Assembly (NCBI GenBank): GCA_008921705.1
Contig: VFFE01007622.1
Location: 397,467-461,466 of the forward strand
DNA: 64,000 bases
Reading direction: 5' to 3'
Source: Burhinus oedicnemus
Taxonomy: Eukaryota > Chordata > Aves > Charadriiformes > Burhinidae
Below are positions 1 to 12,200 of the stretch, piece after piece (the first letter of the stretch is position 1; each line of letters starts with the position of its first letter). The translations under genes and the position numbers were made by a program. The notes under the pieces are model-generated. The model was not told the DNA's origin and ran no database searches. It worked only from the letters and a program-made list of their open reading frames with translations.

Positions 1-2290
1 AGCAAACATCAGTAGAAATACATTCTAATGAAAGCATCAAAGAAGTTCCTCATGTAAAATGACTTTTCTGAGCAATTTTATATGTGGTAGGACAAGCAAA
101 CCTTCACCTACCAATGCCAACAACATCTAGTAAGTAGGGGAGCTAGACTATGTCTGCACCAAACTGGTGGACTGCACCAAAGCAAGCGTGTAACAGCCAC
201 AGCAGACTAGACTGTACAGCAATTTTCAGAAGCACCCTTTCCAGCAAAGCAAGTAGCAGTTCCTGTCAATACAATGGTCCCATTCAACACTGTGGCCCTA
301 CCACAAGGAGGGTTATGTAGCAGCTCTGGTGGTTGGAGTATGTTGCAGCTCAACAGTAGCTAGTATTGGTCTTTTTTATTTATTTATTTTATTCTTTCTT
401 CAAATAAAGAAATACAGGCATGAAAATAGCTACCTGTCTTTCTAGAGAATATAGGAGTTACTGGACCAATTTCAGAGGAAATGCCAATGTGGAAGGCAGT
501 GGCAGTCTGCTTAGGAAAAGAAGTAGTGAACTAAAAAGAAAGTAGCGCTAGTTAGAGACAAGGCATGCAGTCATTTAGCACATCTTTTCTAGCAGAAACT
601 CAGCATGGACATTTGGCAGTGATAGTATCTAAATCCAGCCTTCTGGGAATGGCTAAAATGGGTCTATATTGATTAGTGCTACTTTGGCTAACTGCTCGAG
701 GTAGGAATTAGGAACACACTGGTAGCCCCCATTGCTACCAGTTACAGCTATAGCTGATAGACCTGAATTTGCTTTTATTGACACACAAAAGAAAATACAC
801 AGCCTTTGACAGAGTTCCTCCAGTTTAACAGGCACAAGGAGAAGCAGATGCCAAAAACGGATAGTGTTCCTGCCCTAAATCTCTTTTGCACAATGAATTA
901 GTCTTACCTCGGGCACCTTCTGCCCCCTCCGCTCAGAGTAAGAAGTGGGATTCTGCACTGCCATCTGACTTCCCCAGCAGTAACACTTCATTCCATTGAT
1001 CAGGCTCTGCAAACAATGCAATTATTTCAGAGGAGAGTGCACTGAGCCCTAGTTTTGCTACTTCCACTTATTACTAAGGAGCATCAAACTACCCAGCCAT
1101 TTTCCTGCAGCCATCTTTAAAAAAGGCAATGATCTCAATGTGCTGCTAGCCTAATGAGGGCTGTGTGTGACAGAGTCGTAGATACATTTTCTCAGTAGCC
1201 TAATGAGGAAAGTGACAGACAGTGAAACTGTTCACGCTTGAGTAATTTTCTAGTCATCAGCAACTGCAGTGTTCATGGTAGCAGAAGCCAGAGAAGGGAC
1301 AGAGAGGTATACAATAAATACACACTGGCTCCATTGGCCAGAATAAGTTATCACTACGATAGAGGTCTTGGGGCAAACTCCCTTAGGAAATTCAAACAAA
1401 AAGAGTCAATTTAAGGCATCTCTAGCAGTGCGTTCAATTAAAATTAAATTTAAAAAGTAGGATCAGCTGTTGGGCTGTTAGGCCACCTGCCCAAAGGAAG
1501 AAAAAAAATTAGAGATGTAACGAACCTTTACTCCCGATGTCTGCAAGCTGCTCGCAAATGATCGAATAGTACTGGCTTCTCACAACTGTCCGTTCAGCAC
1601 GACGTCCACTTCTCCTTCTTTGCCTCCCACCCTAAAAAGAAGGAAACTAGCAGCAGATAACTCATTATCCATATAGACAGCAAGTGTTTGCATGAAAAAT
1701 GCTGTCCTTCTTACATTTTTAACATACTGGCAACTTCTTCCAGTGAAATCATTATTTCTCAAGGGAACGTTACTATGAGCCAAGGCTTGGTACACCCACT
1801 GGCACAGGCTCTGGGATTGATACCATGAGGAAACAGCAGAAGATGTGCAGAGCTATGCAGCTCTCCAGGCAGTATGTTACTGCACCCAGCACCTCCCACT
1901 GCCCTGACAGTCAGGTATAGGAGTGGAGAAGAGACGCAGCCCAGGTTCTGTCCCTTCCCAAAGATGGGAAAACCAACTGGTCCAACGAGAAGTGTTTCAC
2001 CTGACAAAGGCAGGGTCTAGGTCTTGAAAGAAAGAGATGCTACATCAAACCTTCTTATTCCTTCTTGATCCCTCACCTTGGATACTGCAGTTTTTACCAG
2101 TGACAAAATACTGTGCCTACCTCCTGTCTTCTCTCAGACCAAGACAGAAGACATTTGATGCTGCTGGGAGAAATAAAGCAGCAGCTGCACACAGTCCACC
2201 TGCCTAACCCCAAAGCTGTCCCCCTGTGAACTGGCCCGACTCTCTAAGCAGAAGGGATGTTAGCAAATTAATAGTCTTGTGGATCCCAAT
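1..2290. other. Non-coding stretch, no gene seen
   Basis: AT-rich sequence with frequent stops in all frames. The open frames present are short and match no family I recognise. A small TTTA-rich run lies at 372-393. There is no CpG-rich segment that would mark a promoter. By human synteny the upstream neighbour of INSIG2 would be CCDC93, but I found no exon of it here. Confidence 0.6.
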
Positions 2291-2393
2291 CACAGAATCA
2301 CAGAATCATCTAGGTTGGAAGGGGCCTTTCAGATCATTGAATCCAACCATCAACCTAACACTGCCAAAACCACCACTAAACCATGTCCCTAAA
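2291..2393 (-). mobile_element. CR1 LINE 3'-end fragment, minus strand
   Basis: The segment begins with the reverse complement of the CR1 3' terminus (a doubled CACAGAATCA unit, then ATCTAGGTTGGAAGGGGCC) and runs through the conserved text that matches other CR1 copies in this window, including AACACTGCCAAAACCACCAC. Similarity stops after CCATGTCCCT at about 2393. Only roughly the last 100 bp of the element are present, so this is a strongly 5'-truncated, non-coding retroposon copy. The boundary on the right is approximate. Confidence 0.9.
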
Positions 2394-4730
2394 TCCATCT
2401 GGATTCTTCTGCTGTGGCCCTTCCTGCCATGTGTGGGAACCAACAGGTAGGAGGAGGGACCAGCCCTGTTAGCTTTACAGTTGTGCTGGAATGACTTCAT
2501 GGAGAGCTGTGGACATGCTTTAGAGTCGCAGCACTTATGTATGGCAGAGCTCATGCTGCCCTTCCAGATTCGGTGCTGCTCTGCAGGCAGCAATGGTCTC
2601 CTTTGCTGTTTCAGCACAGCTCTACATAGCTCCTTCTCTGAGTGGCTCTGTGGGAGCTGGATGATGCCCAAAATGTCTAAACTCACCTCCTGCTGCACCA
2701 GACACAGCTTCAGTATATCTTTGCTCAACAGAGCTGCTGGGTCAAGTACCCAGGCTAGAGGGTGGATCAAAATACCTCCCAAAGATCACAGCAGCAACAG
2801 ATGAGCCCTTTTGCAATTAAATCCTACCCTGCAAGAGCAGTCTATAACCCCTGGAGAGAGCACACATCGCAGCCTCTTCCACTGAGGGCAGAGCAGCTCT
2901 GTGGCAGAGCTTTTGCCTCGTGTTAGCTAATTCTCACAATCACTCCATAAGTCATTTCTGCCCTGGCTTTGCAGGCTGGTGTGGAGAACTGAAGGACTTG
3001 CAGGAGTCGCCACGAGACACAGATGCAGTTAGCCAGGAACCAGACTCAAATTTCTGGGCTCTGATCCTCAGCTCTGGCTGCTCGACCAAAACCTATTCAT
3101 CCAAACTCCCTATGAGCTTGGACAAACGGTTGTTTTCTCTGACGTTTCTGCTTGCATGGGTGAAAGCATTCCCTTTGGCTTCTGACAGAAAGCCTGTGGT
3201 TCAGAAGGTGACGGGGCTCTGAGTCAGGCTCCTCTGTTCTCCTACTGCATCTGCTACTGCTTTCCCGCATGACCTAAGGCAAGGCATTTAAATTCATTAC
3301 ACCCCACACGTCATGTCAGAGGAACCCAAAATTGCTTCTGAAATGTTGTTGTGTCAGCGCAGCGTAGTGCAGGTCAGTGCAGCTCAGGGCTGCGCTCATT
3401 CGTTCCTGGCTGGCTCCAGACCTGGATCCCCTGCTCTGGGCTTTGTGCTCCACTAAGCTTCGCTCTACTTCTGGCCGGAGTCGGGCATCCCTTGACCACA
3501 TCCCACACACGAAGCAGCCACACACAATCTGTGCATACTCTATTTTATTCTTTTTAAAAACACAAAAGCATGCAGCCAGAGTAAATCCGAACGATCCGGG
3601 ATGCGTCTTTGTTTGAGCCACCTAATAGAGAGGACTGCAGACTATAACGCCCTGGAACAACTGGTGCAGCATTTGGGCTTAACTTACAGCTGGGGGTAAG
3701 CCAGTAAACACTGGGATTTCCTAAAAGTCATAAGGGAATTAGGCGCTTATCTGTCCCTGACTTTCACTGGGGCTCCAGACTCCACTCCTTCGGGCTATTT
3801 TAAAGATCCCTGTCTAGAAAAAAAACCTGGCTTTTATGGGCACAGCACAAACATTAAAGTACTTCGAGTAACTCTCCATGTGGAACTGCTCATGTGCAAT
3901 AAAACCGGCAGTGTTTTCCAGTATAAATAATCATTCATTTCTTGAAATCATAAATCATTCACTTCTTGAATTATTTGGGTGTCAGGGGATAAACTGTTAA
4001 ATCTATATTTAGGATCTAACTCAAAGTCCTGCCTGATTTTAGGAAGTTCTGCATGCTCTTCAGCTGGGAGAACTTGTACATCAGACCCCTTGGATAAAAG
4101 TGCTTAAATTTGGACTTAATATGCTTGTATTTAAAAACTCCACCCAACACTGAAGGGTAATCTGCAAAAGAAATTGAAAATTAGTAAAAACTGTTCTGAG
4201 CATTTTCAAGAATTACACAGTGGAAGGCATTCCAGCTGGAAATGTGTTTTAACCAATTTTTCGTAAATGTCCTCCTTGTAAAATTCTGTCTTGTTCATCA
4301 CAGATATGCTGGAACGTGATACCTCTGGCCATGACAGCCGTGTGCTGGATCACCCAGCAGAGGCAGGGAGCAAAGAACTGGTCGTATGGGGGAAACCAGC
4401 AGTTGTGTCTGGCAGACGGGGCACCGGGATGGGGGAGAGCCCACGGCGCAGTGCTGCAAAGGAGAGATGTACAGCCCTCGTGTTGGGCGATGGGAGATGA
4501 CAGCACACTGTGAGATCCCCCCCATCAACACACAAGTCTGTATACCAGTAATCTAACTGCCGCCCAGGTGATTTTAATGCCTTGAACCATTCTGACTGTC
4601 TGCATTAGAGGTTTGCCCCAGTCTAAATATGGTGCAGCATGTTCAGATGGGTCTTAGTGAAACTGTTCTATTCCCTCCATATAGATGGACACACAGAATC
4701 TGCCAAGAAGACGTTCAGCCTACCAGGAAG
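2394..4730. other. Non-coding stretch, no gene seen
   Basis: No recognisable protein, RNA gene or repeat family. A small imperfect tandem duplication of about 25 bp, sharing the core ATCATTCA-TTCTTGAA, lies at 3927-3975. The open frames around 2306-2804 and 3316-3621 overlap each other on opposite strands and match nothing I know. Confidence 0.55.
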
Positions 4731-5294
4731 TGTCAAGAGGATTGTCCCCCTGTACTCAGCACTGGTGAGGCCGCACCTCGAGTACTGGGTTCAGTTTTGG
4801 GGCCCCTCACTACAAGAAAGACACTGAGGTGCTGGAGCGTGTCCAGAGAAGGGCAATGAAGCTGGTGAGGGGTCTGGAGAACAAGGCTTATGAGGAGCAG
4901 CTGAGGGAACTGGGGTTGTTTAGCCTGGAGAAAAGGAGGCTGAGGGGAGACCTTATCGCTCTCTACAGCTACCTGAGAGGAGGCTGTGGAGAGGTGGGGG
5001 TCGGTCTCTTCTCCCAAGTAACAAGTGATAGGACAAGAGGAAATGGCCTCAAGTTGCACTAGGGGAGGTTTAGATTGGGTATTAGGAAAAATTTCGTCAC
5101 TGAAAGTGTTGTCAAACATTGGAATAGGCTGCCCAGGGAAGTGGTTGAGACCCCATCCCTGGAGGTATTTCAAAGATGTGTAGATGTAGAACGGAGAAGA
5201 CATGGTTTAGTGGTGGTTTTGGCAGTGTTAGGTTGACGGTTGGACTTGATGATCTTAAAGGTCTCTCCCAACCTAAACGATTCTATGATTCTGT
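4731..5294 (+). mobile_element. CR1 LINE, 5'-truncated, ORF2 C-terminus broken, plus strand
   Basis: This is a sense-orientation CR1 copy holding the last part of ORF2 and the 3'UTR, ending ACGATTCTATGATTCTG at about 5293. The translated pieces carry the family-typical stretches [39 protein letters not shown] and NRLPREVV. The frame is broken. Compared with the copy at 20484-21013 there is one extra G in the G-run near 4797-4802, which shifts the frame, and a stop follows LKLH near 5058-5061. It is a dead copy. The left boundary is approximate because truncation leaves no sharp mark. Confidence 0.93.
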
Positions 5295-8200
5295 ACAGGA
5301 AAAAAGATTTGAAGAAACTCAGTGGTTAAATCAATGTTCATTTTACTTCGTAGTTCACCTTAACTGATCCTGTATGTAAGCCAAAACCCCCAAGACAAGA
5401 AATGCGTGCAAAAGATACGAACCTGTGAAATGGTGGGACAAATAGCTTCTCCTCCTCCAGTAAAATGAAGCAGCAGCTACTTGAGAAAAGAATCCACGTG
5501 CCAAATCTGTAAATATGCTCTACCTCTTTTTATGCTGCTGCTATAATTAATGTAAGAACCTTTAAAATTCCTATCTGATACCTACACTTGTTATAGCAAC
5601 AGATTTAATTCCAGAGCTACATCTTTTAGCAGATTCTTTTACTTCATTCAAATTACTAATCGTTTAGATTCTCTCTGAAAGTCTTTCCTCCCTCGCTCCC
5701 CATGCATGCTTAACCTAATTAACTATAAATGAGAAAAAATGCTATTCACATAAAAAGAAAATGTTAACCTATAAATTATCCAGTGCTCCCTCCTGAGGCT
5801 GGCAACGCCTCTCACAGAAAAGCTCAAATGTTGGTGCAGTATTCTTGGCTTCCTATCCAGTTTCTGCCACCCAAAATCATTTTATACAACACATTACTCT
5901 GCCATTTTGTACATCTGGCAACATTTGCTGATACTAAGTTCTCTCCCGTGTTTTCACGATTACACGAAGGAGGATTTCTAGGATGATTAATTGGAGAGAC
6001 GAAATCATTCCTTTACATTTCAAGGAACATTTGCAGAAGACTAATGGTCATTTATGGAAATATGGCCTCTTTATACCCATTAATGTCTTCCAGTGCTCCC
6101 TGTGGGTCACATAATTAACCACCCATTTGTGTTTCTTTGCTGCTGTCATCCCAAGTCCTCTCAGTTGTCGTCATCAGTCGAAAATCTCCTGCCTTGCCAT
6201 GGCCAGATCAAAAGCCCACTCAGGTCTGTGGGACTGAGCCATCTAAGTGACAAGGTCCTTGCTCTATACGTTTCTCCACAAAATCCACTTTTTTCCAGAG
6301 ATTCTCAACTGCACTTTGCCAAATTCTGCCCTGACAACCTTTTCCAAATGTATCTGTAAATCCAAATAAAAAGTAGAGAGATACAATCCTTTACTTTCCC
6401 ATTCTATTGCCATGCTTTTGTGACTTTATTTGTCTCACTCTGCAGTGGTGACGGAAAGCTCTTTCTTGTGCTTAGCACAATATTGTTCTGATCCATAGCT
6501 AGAGCTCCGGAGCACTCTAGCATCTTGTTGTTATTATCGTTATTGTTACCATTATTTGTAATTACGGAATTAATTTCCAGTGAAACCTGACATAACAGAT
6601 CCCTGTCTAGTATCATGACAAATGTGCGCCCAGGTACCAGCTCACATCACCGGCACCACCAGGGATGCTGGGGCCCAAGCAAAGACTGGCACTAGGCACT
6701 TCTGGGGGAAATGACCTTTCCATCACATTTTCCACGGTTCCCTCTTGTCTTCCCCCCTCTCCCTGTCACTGTAGGACTTCGTGTCAGTGCCCTGAGGGCA
6801 CTAATAGGCCTTAATGGCCGAGGGATTAGTATAACCCAGTATGTTGCCCAGGTTTTTTTTCCTTTTTGCCAATGAAAGTAGACAGTGCCCAGGCAACAGC
6901 CTCTTATCAGGACATTTGTGTACACTCCTTCTTGGAATTAACATTTAACCAGCTCTTGTTTTCATTTACCACCAATCCCATCACACTGCTCAATGTTTAC
7001 CCTGTGCTGCTGTCTGTGAGCTCCAAAACAGCTCTGTGTTAAACTGGGAAGGGCAAGGTGCTTACAAATGAGCTCGGACGTATGGATTATCACACATGAA
7101 TGGAAATTTTCTTTCCTTACCCTGTCATTATCCTTGCTCATTTTGATTTAACAGAAGATGAAAAAAAAGTACATGTATGTTGAATAAAAGGCATAGTGTT
7201 ATCAAACTACCTACACATAAGTTGTATTACATTTGATAATACCATCCATGTAACAAGCCTGGGGTCAGGAAATGAGTTCTCAGTTGTTCAACATCTGTAT
7301 GACATGAACATTTCTCTAAGGTGACCTGAAAATGAAGAAGATGGTTCTAAGGACTGAAGCAGACACCAACACTGTCATCTCTGCTCCTTGCCAAAGGGCT
7401 GCAGCCACATCTCTCGATATCTCCTGTACCTAGAGTTCAGACACCACAAGGAAGCTGATGCTGTTCCAGATGATGTCCAAGTCATTCACAGGACATTGGT
7501 CCCAAGCATGTGTGGTGTTGTCACCTTCTAGTGGAGATGGCTGATGCCTAGAACAACCTCTCTTTCCTGAGAGGTAGCAGAGGTACTGTTTTGGCTGGAG
7601 GGCAGGAAGCAGCGTTGAATGCTGGTAGTCAGCCAACACCAGGGATGGCTATGTGTTGACATCCATGCTTTGTTAGTTTCCTTTGCTATCCGTGTAACTT
7701 GTCCCAGGTATTTTATGAAGCACAAAATAACAAAACTAGGGGGCTTTGCCCTTCTTTGATATCAAAAGGCACCTACCCAAGCATAGAAGAAAATTAAGAG
7801 AAAGGAGAAATGTGATGAACATTGGCAAAAACAGGGAGGAATGCTGTATCAAAACACAGTAAGTTAAAGAAGAGACAAACTGCTTATCTCTCCATCCCCA
7901 GTTCCCTGAAATTTTCCCCATTTTGATGGTGCTTGGTCGCAAGCTGAGAAGAGTGGGCCCTCCAGCTCTGAGGAGGCAGCCTCATACTGACACAGGAAAG
8001 AGAAGTATAAACTATTTGCCATTCCTGAACACAGTAAAAAGAAATGGAGAGAAAAACACTCAGGAACAAACTACTGGCATTTTGCTTTCACTTTCTAGAT
8101 AGCAAAATCAACAAGATGTGGATCAAATGAGTGTGTGTGCATTATGTGGTTCAGGAAACACTGTTGCCATTACACAAGTTAGTTAAAATTATTGTAAGTA

Positions 8201-8737
8201 CACAAGTCTGCAAAAATACCCTTATTAAAGGTATATATAAAGTTGGGGAGAAGATAATGTCATCCAATCTTTTCTTATTTTAACATTGCTTCAGGATGAC
8301 TTACACACTTCAGCAGAAAATTCAAAAGCCATTCCATGTACATTCACTCAGATTTTTACATTAATTTTCCCACAGGAAGCCCCGTGCTCTTTTCTGTGAT
8401 CACTCAAAGGACTGAATCAGGACCAAAGCACCCTGCAGGCAGACCCCCATCAAACCTATCCACCTCATTCCCCCACCACAACCTCCTTCACGGTTAATAC
8501 CTGCATTTGGTGTTCCCCAGTTTCCTCTGGGGCCGTATCCATTTCCTCTCTCCCATTTCCCTGCCGAGACACTGAGCCCATTCCCGCAACCCCTCACCAA
8601 GGGAGCACCAGCCAGTCCCACAATTTTCCATGACCCCCCCCGCTTCCAATGCCTGCATAAATCCTAACCACTTATTTTCCTGTTCACTGCTGAGAGTCCC
8701 TTTCATCAATGGGTTTGCAGGAATACAACCGCTAAGA
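5295..8737. other. Non-coding stretch, no gene seen
   Basis: AT-rich intergenic DNA. No family-recognisable open frame, no CpG island and no interspersed repeat that I can name. The ORFs seen here are all under 100 codons, often overlapping on opposite strands, and have no recognisable motif. Confidence 0.55.
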
Positions 8738-8738
8738 A

Positions 8739-8780
8739 TTTTAGTTAATTGGTACTAATTATAGTTAACTGTAATTAGGG
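8739..8780. promoter_or_regulatory. Cluster of homeodomain-type TAATT cores
   Basis: Within about 40 bp there are four AATT/TAATT cores, arranged as two imperfect copies of an AGTTAA..GTA(C)TAATTA unit. Such clusters can bind Q50 homeodomain proteins, but AT-rich DNA also produces them by chance. Nothing else nearby supports an enhancer call. Confidence 0.2.
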
Positions 8781-9110
8781 GCACATTCACAGGGGGGAGG
8801 TAGGGCTGAAAGAGGAGAAAAGTAATTCACTACGCTCCCAACTCCGTATACGCACTTAGCTGAGCAGGGTTAATAAGAGTATCAGTCTGGTTCCCAAGCA
8901 CACAAGAGGTAAATAGAAGCCATTTTTCATGTTTTATTCTGCAGACTACACTTTTACCATAGCCCATTTTACAAGTGAGGTAAATGAGTCATAGAAAAAG
9001 CAAGTAGCTTGACCAAGGCTTTGCAGTAAGACATCGGCAACATAGAGCACTGAAAAAACTACTTTCTAGCCCACTTGATCCTCACGAGAACAAAATATCA
9101 CATTATTTTT

Positions 9111-9130
9111 ATTATTATTATTATTATTAC
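9111..9130. repeat. (ATT)n microsatellite
   Basis: A short perfect run of ATT trinucleotides is preceded by CATTATTTTT and followed by ACTATTGC. It is a simple repeat with no coding potential. Confidence 0.9.
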
Positions 9131-9222
9131 TATTGCTGTGTAATAGCTACCCTCATCTGCAGCACCAGAAATTTTAGGCTAAGCTGTGGCACAGCTGCAC
9201 AACTGAATTTTAATTAATCAAT

Positions 9223-9241
9223 CCCTAATCCCTGATTAGGG
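9223..9241. repeat. 8-bp inverted repeat with TAATCC cores
   Basis: CCCTAATC at 9223-9230 and its exact complement GATTAGGG at 9234-9241 are separated by CCT. The TAATCC/GGATTA core is the K50 (OTX/PITX-type) homeodomain site. The arms are short, so chance is possible. Confidence 0.35.
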
Positions 9242-12200
9242 AAACACAGCATGAAGAAAATATCTGAGAGAAAATAAACTTCTGTCAGAAACAAAAATAT
9301 TATTTGTGAGGCTAATGTCCTGCATCAATTTACAATTGATAAGATTCAGTAAGCAGGACTGGAAAAATAGAAAGTCTATTAGGAGACACTTAGGTGAATA
9401 TTGTGTTCCAACATTTGAAATCCAAGCTGTGCTTCAACATTGTAACTATCTTTTTTGCTCCAGAACAAAAAAAAATTGAAAGCACAACTATTAAGCAAGG
9501 ATAAAGGTTGAGTCATAAGCAAATGTCATGTTATAGATTTACCTACCAACAAGAAGCCAGCAGAGTTCAGGTCAGAGGTTAATGAAAGACATCCAAAGGT
9601 CATTCAGTGATTATGTGAGAGCATGAGTTTAATAGGGCACGCGGACGACAGACACTGACAGAAGATTTATACCAGAGGTGATGACACCGCTACGAATACT
9701 GCTGATAAAAAGAGCCCCAATATCGGACTGAACAGAATGATGAATGGTGCACATGTCTACTCACACTTCTCATTATAAGCTCCTTCACTCATGGTGGCAC
9801 TTAGCGGCATTTATTTACTGTGGTTTGATGGTACTGAGCAGAAGCACAGTATATCTAATACTTTAAATGTAGACTTGCCATATAAAAATGAAACAAGAGA
9901 TAAGATTAGACCACTGAATAATTGCCCAGCTTTCCTGCAGAGATTATATTCACTAGTGCTAACATTATTTTTTCCCTAATGTTCTAGTGTATGAACAGCT
10001 CAAGTGAATTAATTTTCTAAGGCAGAAGGTCAAAGGAAAATAACTGATAAGCGTTGTGCCTGCTATAGAATATCACTTTACAATATTCTCACCTCCTCAT
10101 TTGTCAGATAGAGAATAAGAGATAATATAATAAAGGTATATAAACATATTTTTTGTCATGCCATATTTAGTTTTAGTTGCCCCAAGCGCTGTATTTCCTT
10201 GTGGCTAGTGGTAGGAAGAAGGTAGCCAAAAATGTCAAATAAAAAATAAAAAATAAAAAAAGAATAAACCTTACGACCAAAACCAAGGAAAACTGAGACC
10301 TGATGAATAACATGCACTGCACCAAGAAACTCCTTTTCAGACTGTTATATATTTATCAAACCACTGGAGTGTGAATTCTATGAATAAGTCTTATCATCTT
10401 TCAGGCAGCAGGCACAATAAAAATTAGAACTACAGAAAATTGTGGGTATTACAAAAGGTCATCAATTCATACGTATCTGTAGATGGGAATGTCACAGAAG
10501 AAAGTTCTGTATGTCTTTCCACTTGTACCTTCACCAAGAGATGGAGCAGTACTGCATGACGTCATATTTAACATCTAGTTGGACATGGAGCAACATGAAT
10601 AAATCCCCACTCAACCAAGAGGTGGTGTAAATAGTGTAAATAGGTAGAGAGATGTAACATTCTGAGCATACACTATCATCACTCTCCAAGATAGTTCATT
10701 TAGTTACCCTGCAAGTGTCACCATTACCACTACTTCCAAATACATCTATATTTTATATTGTATCCATCTTGTAGTACCTGAATGTCTCCCATATAATAGA
10801 AAAGGGAGGCAGCCACAGAAATGCATTGTTATTATTATTTCTGTCATTATTGTTGATTATGGTCCATATTGCAAGTACTAGTTTCATAGGGGTCATCTGG
10901 GTAAGCAATGGCTTATTACAAGAGAATCACAGTCTGGTCCTGGAAATGTTGCAGTGGCTTCCAGATGTCACAATTATGCTAAGTCTTGTGCTCACATGTA
11001 ATTAAAAGATGCTGCCCCTCCCAAAGAGCTTGCTGTCCCATAGATTGTAGATCTCCACGAGGTAAAGGCTGGGGTCTGCACAGCTGCACACAAGGTAGGG
11101 CATCACGTAGAGTCTGAGGGATATGTTCGCTGAAGCACTCTGTTTCTGGAATAATGTGTGTTAGGTCTTCCATCTTAAAAATCAGCACACATGTAAACCC
11201 TCCTAGCTGATTGCTTGTGGCCAAGTTTTCAAAAACCAATTTCTTGAAAGAAGGCCAGTGCATCCAAGTTACAGCCTCTAGTCACTCTCTAATTAAGGAA
11301 CAAAATGTAAGCATTCAGAAAGGGGGGGAGTATTTCCAATACACTTTGGAATATTCCTTCCCCATAGAAGAAACACATAATAAACAGAAAAAAAACCCTA
11401 CCTGCATTTCAGAAAGAAAGAAATATTTCCTGGGTTACCTTGAAAACCACATATTGATATCTAGTATCTGAAGGGCATCTGAAGGTCTAGTTGATCCCTC
11501 AGGATAAGAGATCTCTGACGGACTCCAGAAAACCAGATGTATGTCAGGCAGAAGTTGCTGAAGTGTCATGTCTAGTTAATAGAGAGAAGAATTACAGTCG
11601 CTTACACTTCCGCTTGATTAGGAAGTCTAAAAAAAAAAGTAAATGTACATGTAAATGACACCTCATCCCTGTGCAGCACATGAGACCTATGCACTGTGTA
11701 AGCCAAATGGGAACATAAGTGGTGCTGGCTTTGTACCAGGCTTCTGGAATATGGTAAACTCCAACCCGAGTGGAAGAAATGTCTTTTGTTACCATACCAG
11801 ATATTCCACCAATTCACACCCCTAATATGAGTCACAGATTAGCCATTTTTAGCACTGATTCTCACTCATCTCTTCCATTTATGCCCAGAGCAGATGAACA
11901 AATATATACTTTTGTTTAAAGGATCTCACCCAGATTTCCAATGTTTTTTAAGTACTGCAGAATAATTTACCAAAATACATTTAACCAACATATCCCAACA
12001 GCAGGGTACTTACTAATCTTTGACATCTTGGTACCTACTTTCCCCTTTGGAAAAAGATACGTAATCAGTTTTATCTGACAATGCTTTACACTGGGCTAAT
12101 CACTAAAAATTAATAGAAATATATCAATAAGGCCATGCCTCCATTAAAATACAATGGGAGGCTACACTCAGATATAGGAAAACCGATGAAAAGGCAGGAG

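Noticed and set aside
2306..2804. Overlapping 158-codon minus and 107-codon plus frames near a CR1 fragment
   Set aside because: The minus frame ends in the CR1 3' end read in a non-coding frame. The rest is unrecognised and contradicted by the opposite frame.
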